Assembly (NCBI GenBank): GCA_041158045.1
Contig: JBEBCD010000045.1
Location: 1-7,075 of the forward strand
Length of the DNA stretch: 7,075 bases
Source of the DNA: CAXRBC01 sp041158045
Lineage (GTDB): Bacteria > Actinomycetota > Acidimicrobiia > Acidimicrobiales > Ilumatobacteraceae
Direction of reading: 5' to 3'
Part shown: positions 1-5,231 of the stretch, piece by piece
How positions within the stretch are numbered: the stretch's first letter is position 1
Layout: every line of letters begins with the position of its first letter
The notes under the pieces: model-generated
What the model saw: the letters and a program-made list of their open reading frames with translations, nothing else
Databases searched by the model: none
Told to the model about the DNA's origin: nothing
Position numbers and translations under genes: made by a program

Positions 1-283
1 CGAGACGGGCGAGGGCCGCCACGCCCGCGACGCGCGCCACGTCCTCGTCCGGCACGTCCGCCGCCGCTGCCGCCCGCGCCGCGTCGTGCGCGGCATGCTC
101 GAGCGCGACCCGATCGGCCGCGACGAGCCCGACCTGCGCGACGAGCGCGGCGACGCCGACCAGCACCGGGAGCACGACGGCGAGCTCGACCGCGGCCTGA
201 CCCGCGTCGGCACCGGCGTCGCCCCCGCGAGCCCCGACACGTGCTCGGTGCGCGCCGCGCCGGCTACTCCACCGTCGCCGCAC
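1..283 (-). CDS. TadE-like pseudopilin, 3' end beyond the window
   Basis: Minor pilin-like protein of a Tad/Flp system; in this family such proteins sit in the membrane and help assemble or prime the pilus. About 94 residues are visible. A basic, Gly/Ala-rich N-terminus (residues 1-27) precedes the motif GQAAVELAVVLPVLVG. This fits a type IV prepilin cleavage site: G28, then glutamate E33 at +5, followed by a hydrophobic helix at about 31-54. The rest is Ala-rich and amphipathic. The product is probably the TadE family protein equivalent to the Rv3655c position of the mycobacterial locus. I chose the GTG at 283 because a TGA lies in frame just upstream and no other ATG or GTG precedes the motif. 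This start overlaps the pilin gene by 20 bases and has no clear Shine-Dalgarno sequence, so translation is probably coupled. The family call is firm; the exact start is less certain. Confidence 0.75.
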   Translation of the reverse strand, partial: MRRRWSSRRGAHRARVGARGGDAGADAGQAAVELAVVLPVLVGVAALVAQVGLVAADRVALEHAAHDAARAAAAADVPDEDVARVAGVAALARL

Positions 284-458
284 GGTCGATCACGTTGCCC
301 AGCACGAGGTCGAAGAGCTCACCGATGCGCCCCGCGCCGCCCCCGTCGGTCGCCCATGCGATGACGAGCAGCGCGATGACCGCGGCGCCGATGAGCACGA
401 GCGCGTACTCGGCGGTGGCCTGACCGGGATCGTGTCGCGGGGTGCGGATGCGTGGCAT
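264..458 (-). CDS. Flp-like pilin / DUF4244 family small membrane protein
   Basis: A 64-residue protein, probably the major pilin-like subunit of this Tad locus. A short basic leader is followed by GQATAEYALVLIG: G12 with E17 and Y18 matches the Flp prepilin cleavage signature G/XXXXEY. The hydrophobic helix is about residues 19-35. A glycine patch (DGGGAG) and a short amphipathic tail ending near residue 64 follow. The gene lies after tadC and before tadE, the position of the DUF4244 gene in actinobacterial tad loci. Unlike the upstream genes it does not overlap its predecessor. It has its own strong Shine-Dalgarno sequence, and a GC hairpin lies in the 47-base gap, consistent with a product needed in higher amounts. 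It ends in TAG at 264-266. What the mature fibre does (adhesion, secretion or DNA uptake) cannot be told from the sequence. Confidence 0.85.
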   Translation of the reverse strand: MPRIRTPRHDPGQATAEYALVLIGAAVIALLVIAWATDGGGAGRIGELFDLVLGNVIDRAATVE

Positions 459-462
459 GGAT

Positions 463-468
463 CCTCCT
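463..468 (-). promoter_or_regulatory. Strong ribosome binding site of the pilin gene
   Basis: On the minus strand AGGAGG lies four bases before the ATG at 458. It fixes the pilin start and is the strongest Shine-Dalgarno match in the tad operon. The overlapping genes upstream rely on GTGA coupling instead. Confidence 0.7.
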
Positions 469-486
469 GGCGCGCGGGCCGGTCGG

Positions 487-504
487 GCGCGCCGGGCGGC
501 GCGC
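487..504 (-). other. Intercistronic GC hairpin between tadC and the pilin gene
   Basis: A perfect 7-bp inverted repeat (GCGCGCC at 487-493, GGCGCGC at 498-504) with a 4-base loop starts two bases past the tadC stop codon. No T-run follows on the minus strand. It may be a partial terminator, an mRNA 3'-end stabiliser or a processing site separating pilin mRNA from the motor genes. In sequence this GC-rich, 7-bp repeats also arise by chance; its position exactly in the only real gap of the operon is what makes it credible. Confidence 0.4.
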
Positions 505-505
505 A

Positions 506-970
506 TCACCAGCGATGTGTGAGCGAGGCGAGGGCCGCGGCGACGATCGGCGCGAGCGCGAGCAGGACGTAGGACGGGAGCACCAGCCCCACGAGCGGCA
601 GCAGCATTCGCACGGGCAATTCGCGCGCGCGCGCCGCCGCGCGTCGCTCGCGCGCGCGTCGCGCCTCGGCGCCGATGCGGTCGAGCACGACCGCGGCCGG
701 CAGGCCGTCGCGGTCCGCGGCCACCAGCGCGTCGACGACCGCGCAGCCCGCGGGCCCCGCGTCGAGCACGCCGCGCAGTGCCGGCGCGACGCCCGCCACG
801 CCGACCCCCCCGACGAGCGGTGCGACGGCCGCGAGGAGCGGCGCGCGGATCGCGTCGTCGACGACGTGCGTCGCGGTCGCGAGGGCGAGCGCGGGCGGCA
901 GGCCGGCCGCGAGGGCGACCCCGAGCAGGTCCGCGAGCTCGGCCGCGTCGGGCTTCGCGCGGCGTCTCAC
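506..970 (-). CDS. tadC: TadC-like type II secretion F family membrane protein
   Basis: Second inner-membrane platform protein of the Tad machine, 154 residues, expected to pair with TadB and couple the ATPase to pilin assembly. It corresponds to the compact C-terminal half of a T2SSF domain. An amphipathic segment (ELADLLGVALAAGLPPALAL, about 11-30) is followed by a basic helix (RRARERRAAARARELPVR, about 104-121). A strongly hydrophobic C-terminal stretch at about 122-150 forms one or two membrane segments. The GTG at 970 forms a GTGA overlap with the tadB stop, which decides the start; the same junction type recurs between the preceding genes. The protein is short for a TadC, but the actinobacterial versions are generally reduced. 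The C-terminus, THRW, ends just before the intercistronic hairpin. The family is clear from context and hydrophobicity; the TadB versus TadC assignment rests on gene order. Confidence 0.8.
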   Translation of the reverse strand: MRRRAKPDAAELADLLGVALAAGLPPALALATATHVVDDAIRAPLLAAVAPLVGGVGVAGVAPALRGVLDAGPAGCAVVDALVAADRDGLPAAVVLDRIGAEARRARERRAAARARELPVRMLLPLVGLVLPSYVLLALAPIVAAALASLTHRW

Positions 971-1617
971 GTCGCGCGGTCGACGAGGCGTCGCATGACG
1001 CGGCGCCCGAGCGCGTTGCACCCCGCGCCGAGCACGAGGCATGCCCACCCGCGCGGCGAACCGAGGACGACCTCGCGGGCCGCACCGATCGTCGCGACGA
1101 GCCACGCGAGCACGACGACGGGGAGCCAGGTGAGCACGCGCATCGAGAGCAGCGCCTGCGCCGCGTGGGCGCGACGGTCGGCCTCGGCGGCCGCGCGGTC
1201 GCGGAGCGCGGACGCGGTGCGCTCGAGCGCGTGGGGCGCACCGGGGCCGCCGAGGCTCGCGATCGCGACGGTCCGCAGGACGAAGCGTGCGTCGGCGCCG
1301 TCGGGCTCGTGCGGCCCACCGCGGGCGGCGCGCAGCGCGGCATCGGCGACGGCGGTGCCGTCGTGGGCCGCGCGCACGAGCGACTCGAGCCCGGGCGGCG
1401 CGCCGTCGTGCGCGAGCGCGGCGTGCAGCGAGGCGCCGAGCCGCAGGCGGCGCGCGACGTCGTCGCACCAGTCGGCGAGCACGCCGAGGCGCGCGGCGGG
1501 CGAAGTGGCGGCGCGCAGGCGCCGACGGGCCCGCACCCGCGCGGCGAGGACGGCGGGCCGGGCGAGGATCGCGTGTCCGACGCGGACCGCGCGCCCCGCG
1601 CGGAGGCGTCGCCTCAC
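967..1617 (-). CDS. tadB: TadB-like type II secretion F family membrane protein
   Basis: Inner-membrane platform protein of the Tad machine, 216 residues. A basic N-terminus (about 1-36) precedes a cytoplasmic T2SSF-like four-helix region (about 43-155). That region contains VLADWCDDVARRLRLGASLH and a second helical pair ending in RRAHAAQALLSMRVLTW. Hydrophobic segments follow at about 162-178 (LTWLPVVVLAWLVATIG) and 189-204. The order, amphipathic T2SSF helices then membrane helices, is that of the family. The GTG start at 1617 overlaps the tadA stop by four bases (GTGA), and the gene ends with a GTGA overlap into tadC, so all three are almost certainly translated in a coupled way. It is shorter than proteobacterial TadB (about 300 residues) and has less N-terminal membrane anchoring. 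The identification rests on gene order plus the domain pattern. Confidence 0.82.
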   Translation of the reverse strand: MRRRLRAGRAVRVGHAILARPAVLAARVRARRRLRAATSPAARLGVLADWCDDVARRLRLGASLHAALAHDGAPPGLESLVRAAHDGTAVADAALRAARGGPHEPDGADARFVLRTVAIASLGGPGAPHALERTASALRDRAAAEADRRAHAAQALLSMRVLTWLPVVVLAWLVATIGAAREVVLGSPRGWACLVLGAGCNALGRRVMRRLVDRAT

Positions 1618-2504
1618 GCCTCGTACCGGGTGCGCGGGCCCCCATCGCCGATCTCGGCGACCTGTGACACCCGGCGCCTGCCGTCGGGGAGCCGCTCGAC
1701 GTGGACGATGAGGTCGATCACGGCGCGCACGTGCTCGCGGACGACCTCGCGCGTCCAGTTGGCCGCGTGCTGGAGCACGAGCGACTCGACGCGGCGGAGG
1801 GCGTCGGCCGCGGAGTTGGCGTGCAGGCTCGACATCGAGCCGTCGTGGCCCGTGTTCATCGCCGCGAGCATGTCGAGCACCTCGTCGCCGCGCACCTCGC
1901 CGATGACCAGACGGTCGGGTCGCATGCGCAGCGCCGCGCCGACGAGGCGCCGCACGGGGACCGCCACCGACCCGTCGGGTGCGGGCGGCCGGGTCTCGAA
2001 GCGCACGACGTGCGGGTGGTCGAGCCGCAGCTCGGCCACGTCCTCGATCGTGACGATGCGCTCGCGCGGGTCGATGGCGCGACACAACGTGTTGAGCAGC
2101 GTCGTCTTGCCCGCGGCGGCCGCACCGCTCACGAGCAGGTTGCGCCGCGTGCGCACCGCAGCCGCGAGCTCGGCGGCGACGGCGGGGGGCGCGATCTCCT
2201 CGAGTGCGACGGGCCGCGCCGCGAAACGCCGAATCGCGACCGCGAGGCCGTCGACGCCGATCGGCGGGATGACGGCGCAGAGCCGGCTGCCGTCCGCGAG
2301 GCGGGCGTCGACGATGGGCGAGGCGACGTCGAGCCGCCGGCCGAGCGGCAGGAGCGCGCGCTCGACGAAGGCACGGGCCTCGTCGGGGTGCACGTCGCCG
2401 CGGCGGGCGAGCACGCCGTCGCGCTCGGCCCAGACCTCCGAGCCCCGGTTGACCACGACCTCGCGGACGTCGGGGTCCGCGGCGAGCTCGTCGAGCAGCG
2501 TCAC
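1614..2504 (-). CDS. tadA: TadA-family secretion/pilus assembly ATPase
   Basis: Hexameric cytoplasmic ATPase expected to power pilus assembly or secretion, 296 residues. All catalytic boxes of the VirB11/GspE-type family are present. Walker A is GAAAAGKTT at 127-135. The Asp box is around RIVTIEDVAELRLDHPHVV (149-167), with E154 and D155. Walker B is RPDRLVIGEVRGDE (195-208), with E203. The His box is MNTGHDGSMSSLHANS (216-231). A short N-terminal domain (about 1-110) includes the family stretch DVREVVVNRGSEVW and IVDARLADGSRLCAVIPP. The product would therefore be an active enzyme. The GTG at 2504 overlaps the upstream stop by four bases (GTGA), and the frame upstream of it loses all similarity, which decides the start. 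The N-terminal region is shorter than in many TadA proteins. It lies between the TadZ-like gene and tadB, the order of the Rv3660c-Rv3654c locus. Confidence 0.93.
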   Translation of the reverse strand: MTLLDELAADPDVREVVVNRGSEVWAERDGVLARRGDVHPDEARAFVERALLPLGRRLDVASPIVDARLADGSRLCAVIPPIGVDGLAVAIRRFAARPVALEEIAPPAVAAELAAAVRTRRNLLVSGAAAAGKTTLLNTLCRAIDPRERIVTIEDVAELRLDHPHVVRFETRPPAPDGSVAVPVRRLVGAALRMRPDRLVIGEVRGDEVLDMLAAMNTGHDGSMSSLHANSAADALRRVESLVLQHAANWTREVVREHVRAVIDLIVHVERLPDGRRRVSQVAEIGDGGPRTRYEA

Positions 2505-3196
2505 GCGGGCGCGTCCCCGGGCGCGCGGCGGAGGCCCGGGGCGAGGGCGTCGGCGAGCGCGCGGGGCAGCCGCGTGGCGAGCAGGCCGGCGTCGACGCAG
2601 CGCGCGATCGACGGATCCACCGGGACCTCGCTGCGCACGCGCGCGCCGACGACGCCCTCGACGTCGCGTCGGCCGAGGGCCCGCCCCGGCTCCGTGACGA
2701 GGACGACGCCGGTCGGGCGCCGGTCCTGCACCGAGGCGCGCCGCAGCGCGAGGTAGCAGGGGCGCAGCACGAGGAGCGCGTGGTCCGCCGACTCGACGAG
2801 GGCCTCGGGCGGTGCACCCGTGCCGGCGTCGACCACGACCGTGGGTGCGAGCGCGGACGCGGCGGCGACGAGGGCCTCCCAGCGGGCGTCGGCCACCGCG
2901 GCGGGGCGGTGCGGCGCGGGCCCCGGACCCGTCGCCGCGGCGCGCGCCCCCGCGGGCACGAGGAGGAGGCGGTCGGCGGCGCGCGTCGCGCATCCGTCGA
3001 GGGAGGACGACGCGCCGGCGAGCCACCCGTGGATCCCCGCGACCGGGGGCTCGGCGACGCCGAGCACCGCGGGCGCGTCGCCCGCGAGGTCGACGAGCAC
3101 GACGTCGCCGTCGCGGGCCGCCGCGAGTGCGAGGGCGCAGGCGACGACCGTGGTGCCGCTGCCGCCCTTCACCGACCAACACACCGTGACCGCCAT
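2501..3196 (-). CDS. TadZ/CpaE-like (Ssd-like) MinD/ParA-family ATPase
   Basis: P-loop protein of the MinD/ParA superfamily, 231 residues, probably placing the Tad machine in the cell. The same family in actinobacteria is often annotated as septum site-determining protein Ssd. The N-terminus carries a deviant Walker A, VKGGSGTT. Signature lysine K10 is kept, but the usual GKT lysine is threonine (T15). Walker A' is VVLVDLAGD (33-40, D36), a Walker B-like strand is TVVVDAGTG (119-127), and LVLRPCYLALRRA (142-154) follows. The N-terminal receiver-like domain found in longer CpaE/Ssd proteins is absent. The ATG at 3196 is supported by GGAGGTG just upstream and by the P-loop starting at residue 10. 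It is the first gene of the tad operon and is divergent from selC. It may bind ATP without hydrolysing it efficiently; that is inference from the missing lysine. Confidence 0.85.
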   Translation of the reverse strand: MAVTVCWSVKGGSGTTVVACALALAAARDGDVVLVDLAGDAPAVLGVAEPPVAGIHGWLAGASSSLDGCATRAADRLLLVPAGARAAATGPGPAPHRPAAVADARWEALVAAASALAPTVVVDAGTGAPPEALVESADHALLVLRPCYLALRRASVQDRRPTGVVLVTEPGRALGRRDVEGVVGARVRSEVPVDPSIARCVDAGLLATRLPRALADALAPGLRRAPGDAPA

Positions 3197-3198
3197 GG

Positions 3199-3222
3199 CA
3201 CCTCCGCGCGCCGTCCGCGCGG
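3199..3222 (-). promoter_or_regulatory. Ribosome binding site of the tadZ-like gene with overlapping hairpin
   Basis: On the minus strand GGAGGTG (3199-3205) precedes the ATG at 3196. A 7-bp inverted repeat (3204-3210 with 3216-3222, loop 3211-3215) overlaps the first two G residues of the Shine-Dalgarno sequence. In the mRNA the stem could partly mask the ribosome site. The binding site is firm; the hairpin could be a GC-content coincidence. No clear promoter hexamers for this operon were seen in 3197-3277. Confidence 0.5.
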
Positions 3223-3264
3223 CGCGACGGGGATGTGTGCGGGGAGGTGGCGCCGCGGCGGCGT

Positions 3265-3270
3265 TAGCGT
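3265..3270 (+). promoter_or_regulatory. Possible -10 element of selC
   Basis: TAGCGT fits the actinobacterial -10 pattern TANNNT and ends seven bases before the first base of the tRNA. Transcription would then start at or one base before the mature 5' end, leaving almost no leader to remove. No convincing -35 hexamer is visible at 16-19 bases upstream. Confidence 0.35.
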
Positions 3271-3277
3271 GCCCGAC

Positions 3278-3373
3278 GGAGGCGTCCGGGTACCTGGTGG
3301 GCCTCGCCGCCTTCAAAGCGGTTGGGACGAGTCTGACTCGTCCGGCGGGTTCGATTCCCGTCCGCCTCCGCCA
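3278..3373 (+). tRNA. selC: tRNA-Sec, anticodon TCA
   Basis: Selenocysteine tRNA: charged with serine, converted to Sec-tRNA by SelA and delivered by SelB to UGA codons. The 96-base cloverleaf is complete. A long acceptor stem pairs 3278-3284 with 3363-3369; the eighth position, T3285 with C3362, is unpaired as I fold it. The anticodon stem is 3306-3310 with 3318-3322, and loop CTTCAAA holds TCA at 3313-3315. The variable arm is a perfect 8-bp stem (3325-3332 with 3336-3343) with a CTG loop. The T-stem is 3345-3349 with 3357-3361 and loop TTCGATT; G3370 is the discriminator, followed by CCA at 3371-3373. The D-stem (about 3288-3293 with 3299-3304) has one A-G mismatch. Long variable arm, extended acceptor and UCA together exclude tRNA-Ser, tRNA-Leu or a suppressor. 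No sel genes lie nearby. It is divergent from the tad operon and convergent with psuG. Confidence 0.96.
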
Positions 3374-3383
3374 ATCGATGCGC

Positions 3384-3419
3384 GGCGTCGGCCGTGCAGT
3401 CGGCGTCAGCCGTGCAGCA
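3384..3419. repeat. Imperfect 18-bp tandem duplication across the psuG stop codon
   Basis: Two adjacent 18-base units (3384-3401 and 3402-3419) share 15 of 18 bases, with the core GCCGTGCAG present in both. On the minus strand one unit carries the psuG stop TGA where the other reads CGA. A small duplication at the gene end is the simplest explanation. It lies in the 32-base gap between selC and psuG and reaches 14 bases into psuG. Confidence 0.55.
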
Positions 3420-4287
3420 GGACCGCGAGCCGCGCGGCGACCGACGCGTTGTGCGCCGCGAGCGCCACGTTGGCCCGCACGCTCGCGCCGCCGGTGGCGA
3501 CCGCGATCGCCGCGAGCACGTGCGGGGTGACCGCACCGCCCACGATGCCGCGCGCGTCGGCGTCGGCGAGCGCGCGCTCGATGACCGCCTCGGTCTCGCG
3601 ACGCGGGAGCGCGTCGGCCTCGGGGATCGGCACGCACACGAGGATGCCGCCACGGCGGCCGAGGCTCGCGTGCGCGCGCACGAGCGCCGCGACCTCCTCC
3701 ACCGAGTCGGCGCGGGTGGGGATCGGCAGCCCGCTCGAGCGCACCGTGAACGCGGGGAACTCGTCGCACCCGAGGCCGACGACGGTGACGCCGAGCGTCT
3801 CGAGCCACTCGAGCGTGCGCGGCAGGTCGAGGAACGACTTGGCCCCCGCGCACACCGTGACGACGGGATGCGCGGCGAGCGCGGTGAGGTCGCTCGACAC
3901 GTCGCCGTGCCGCTCCGCGCCGCGGTGCACCCCGCCGATGCCGCCGGTGGCGAAGACGCGGATGCCCGCGCGCGCCGCGAGCAGCAGCGACGACGACACC
4001 GTCGTGGCGCCGAACGCCCACCGCTGCGCGATCGCGACCTCGAGGTCGCGCTCCGAGGCCTTGCGTCCCGGGCCGAGCACGCGCGGCCACTCGTCGCGGG
4101 CGATGCCGACGCGCGGCACGCCGTCGAGGACGCACGTCACCGCGGCCTCGGCCCCCGCGGCCTCGATGGCGGCGACGCAGCGCTCGAGCGCCTCCGCGTT
4201 GGCCGGCGAGGGGAGCCCGAGGTGGGAGAAGATTGTCGTCTCGAGCGCGACGCGCGGCAGCATCGCGGGCTCGCTCGGACGGCTCAT
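3406..4287 (-). CDS. psuG: Pseudouridine-5'-phosphate glycosidase
   Basis: Cleaves the C-glycosidic bond of pseudouridine 5'-phosphate to uracil and ribose 5-phosphate (a reversible, metal-dependent reaction) in the cytoplasm. The 293-residue length is close to the usual size of about 300. Family landmarks run throughout: ALETTIFSH with E16; GPGRKASERDL with K76; FATGGIGGVHRGAE (112-125); GDVSSDL with D133, a likely metal ligand; CAGAKSFLDL with K150, matching the active-site lysine of E. coli PsuG; and NVALAAHNAS near the C-terminus. All expected catalytic positions look intact. The ATG at 4287 overlaps the kinase stop by four bases (ATGA), which favours it over the internal ATG at 4263. The upstream kinase makes its substrate. 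The protein ends LLHG at a TGA inside a small tandem duplication. TGA is a stop here, not selenocysteine, since read-through would run into antisense tRNA sequence. Confidence 0.95.
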   Translation of the reverse strand: MSRPSEPAMLPRVALETTIFSHLGLPSPANAEALERCVAAIEAAGAEAAVTCVLDGVPRVGIARDEWPRVLGPGRKASERDLEVAIAQRWAFGATTVSSSLLLAARAGIRVFATGGIGGVHRGAERHGDVSSDLTALAAHPVVTVCAGAKSFLDLPRTLEWLETLGVTVVGLGCDEFPAFTVRSSGLPIPTRADSVEEVAALVRAHASLGRRGGILVCVPIPEADALPRRETEAVIERALADADARGIVGGAVTPHVLAAIAVATGGASVRANVALAAHNASVAARLAVLLHG

Positions 4288-5159
4288 GGGGCGTCGCCCA
4301 GTGTGGCACCGGGGCTGCGCAGCACGCGGGCCGCGGCGGCGTGCGCGGCCCCGATGCACGCCTCGATCGGGGCGCCCTCGGCCCACGGTGCGAGGAACCC
4401 CGCGGCGAATGCGTCGCCCGCGCCCGTCGTGTCCACGACGCCCGCCACGGGCTCGACGGCGCGGGCGACGGTGCCCGCGCGGGTCACGATCCGCGTCGGG
4501 GCCGCGCCGTCCTTGACGACGAGCAGGGGCAGGGATCCGTCGGCCACCAGGGCCTCGGCCCCGAGCGCGTCGGACTCCCCGCGCGTGCAGAGCAGCGCAC
4601 CCGGCCGCAGTGCGAGGAGGCGCGCGCGCATCTCGCGCGCGCCGACGGCCGCGACGAGGCCCGTCGACGACGCGTCGGCGGCGACGCGGATGCCCGCGGC
4701 GTGCGCCTCGTCGGCCATGCGCGTCGCGGTGTCGGCGATCGCGCCACCCGCGAGCGAGTACGCGGGCACGTGCAGCACGCGCACGCCATCGCGCCATCCG
4801 GCGGGCGGCGCGTCGAGCGCGACGCTCGCGCCGCGGTCGGAGAGCATCGTGCGCTCGCCGCCGGGGTGCACGACGACCACCACCGTGCCGGTGCGCCCCG
4901 CGTGCACGACGCGCGGGTCGACGCCGGCGGCGCGCAGTCGCGCGACGAGCGCGCGTCCCGCGTCGTCGTCGCCGACGCGCCCGACGAATCGCGAGGCGCC
5001 GTGGAGTCGCGCGGCGAACTCCGCGACGTTGGCCGCGCTGCCGCCGCGCGAGCGCGTGATCGTCGCGTCGGTGTCGGTGCCCCACGCGGGGGCGTCGCCG
5101 GGCGCGCCGGCGAGGCGCACCACGACGTCCTCGACGAGGTCGCCGACGACGCAGATCAC
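4284..5159 (-). CDS. psuK: PfkB-family sugar/nucleoside kinase, probable pseudouridine kinase
   Basis: Probably phosphorylates pseudouridine with ATP to give the substrate of PsuG; 291 residues, typical for the ribokinase family. It opens with MICVVGDLVEDVVVRL, the usual first strand. The GGSAANVAEFAARLG-like substrate/PfkB-1 region is at 39-54 and GRVGDDDAG at 60-68. The ATP and catalytic signature DTTGAGDAFAAGF is at 243-255, with catalytic base D249. The start is a GTG at 5159; the frame upstream has no other ATG, GTG or TTG before a TAG, so it is forced, although no good Shine-Dalgarno sequence is seen. It overlaps psuG by ATGA, so the two are co-translated. The PfkB family is certain. 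Pseudouridine as substrate is inferred from the psuG partnership; ribokinase or another nucleoside kinase is the alternative. No transporter gene is adjacent. Confidence 0.82.
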   Translation of the reverse strand: MICVVGDLVEDVVVRLAGAPGDAPAWGTDTDATITRSRGGSAANVAEFAARLHGASRFVGRVGDDDAGRALVARLRAAGVDPRVVHAGRTGTVVVVVHPGGERTMLSDRGASVALDAPPAGWRDGVRVLHVPAYSLAGGAIADTATRMADEAHAAGIRVAADASSTGLVAAVGAREMRARLLALRPGALLCTRGESDALGAEALVADGSLPLLVVKDGAAPTRIVTRAGTVARAVEPVAGVVDTTGAGDAFAAGFLAPWAEGAPIEACIGAAHAAAARVLRSPGATLGDAP

Positions 5160-5184
5160 GTGCGCGGACCGCGGCTCGGGGACC

Positions 5185-5211
5185 CGACGCGCGCGGTCAC
5201 CGCGCGCGTCG
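5185..5211 (-). terminator. Perfect GC-rich inverted repeat after the sigma factor gene
   Basis: Two 13-base arms (5185-5197 and 5199-5211) are perfectly complementary around a single central base. In RNA this would be a stem of about 11-12 bp with a 3-5 base loop. It lies 20 bases past the sigma-factor stop and 25 bases before the psuK start. No U-run follows, so it would be a non-canonical terminator or attenuator. It could instead be a symmetrical protein-binding site for the psuKG unit, for which no other promoter signal is visible. Confidence 0.5.
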
Positions 5212-5231
5212 CCTCGACCGCGACGTGGTCG

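Noticed and set aside
264..1343. Long minus-strand frame joining the pilin gene to upstream sequence as one protein
   Set aside because: Only the last 64 codons, from the ATG at 458, resemble a protein family and have a Shine-Dalgarno sequence; the upstream part overlaps tadC and tadB in another frame.
778..2697. 639-codon plus-strand open frame opposite tadA, tadB and tadC
   Set aside because: Arg/Ala/Gly-rich translation with no family motif, lying antisense to genes with intact catalytic boxes. It is a product of the very high GC content, which removes stop codons.
3278..3373. tRNA gene as an integration (attachment) site
   Set aside because: No integrase gene, no repeated tRNA 3' fragment and no foreign-looking sequence follows; the neighbours on both sides are ordinary core-type genes.
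3406..3408. psuG TGA as a selenocysteine codon, given the adjacent selC
   Set aside because: PsuG already has its full family length at this TGA. Read-through would add residues from a small repeat and antisense tRNA, and no conserved domain follows.
4289..4299. 11-base palindrome just upstream of the psuG ATG
   Set aside because: It lies inside the psuK coding sequence and allows only a 4-bp stem with a 3-base loop, which is expected by chance at this GC content.
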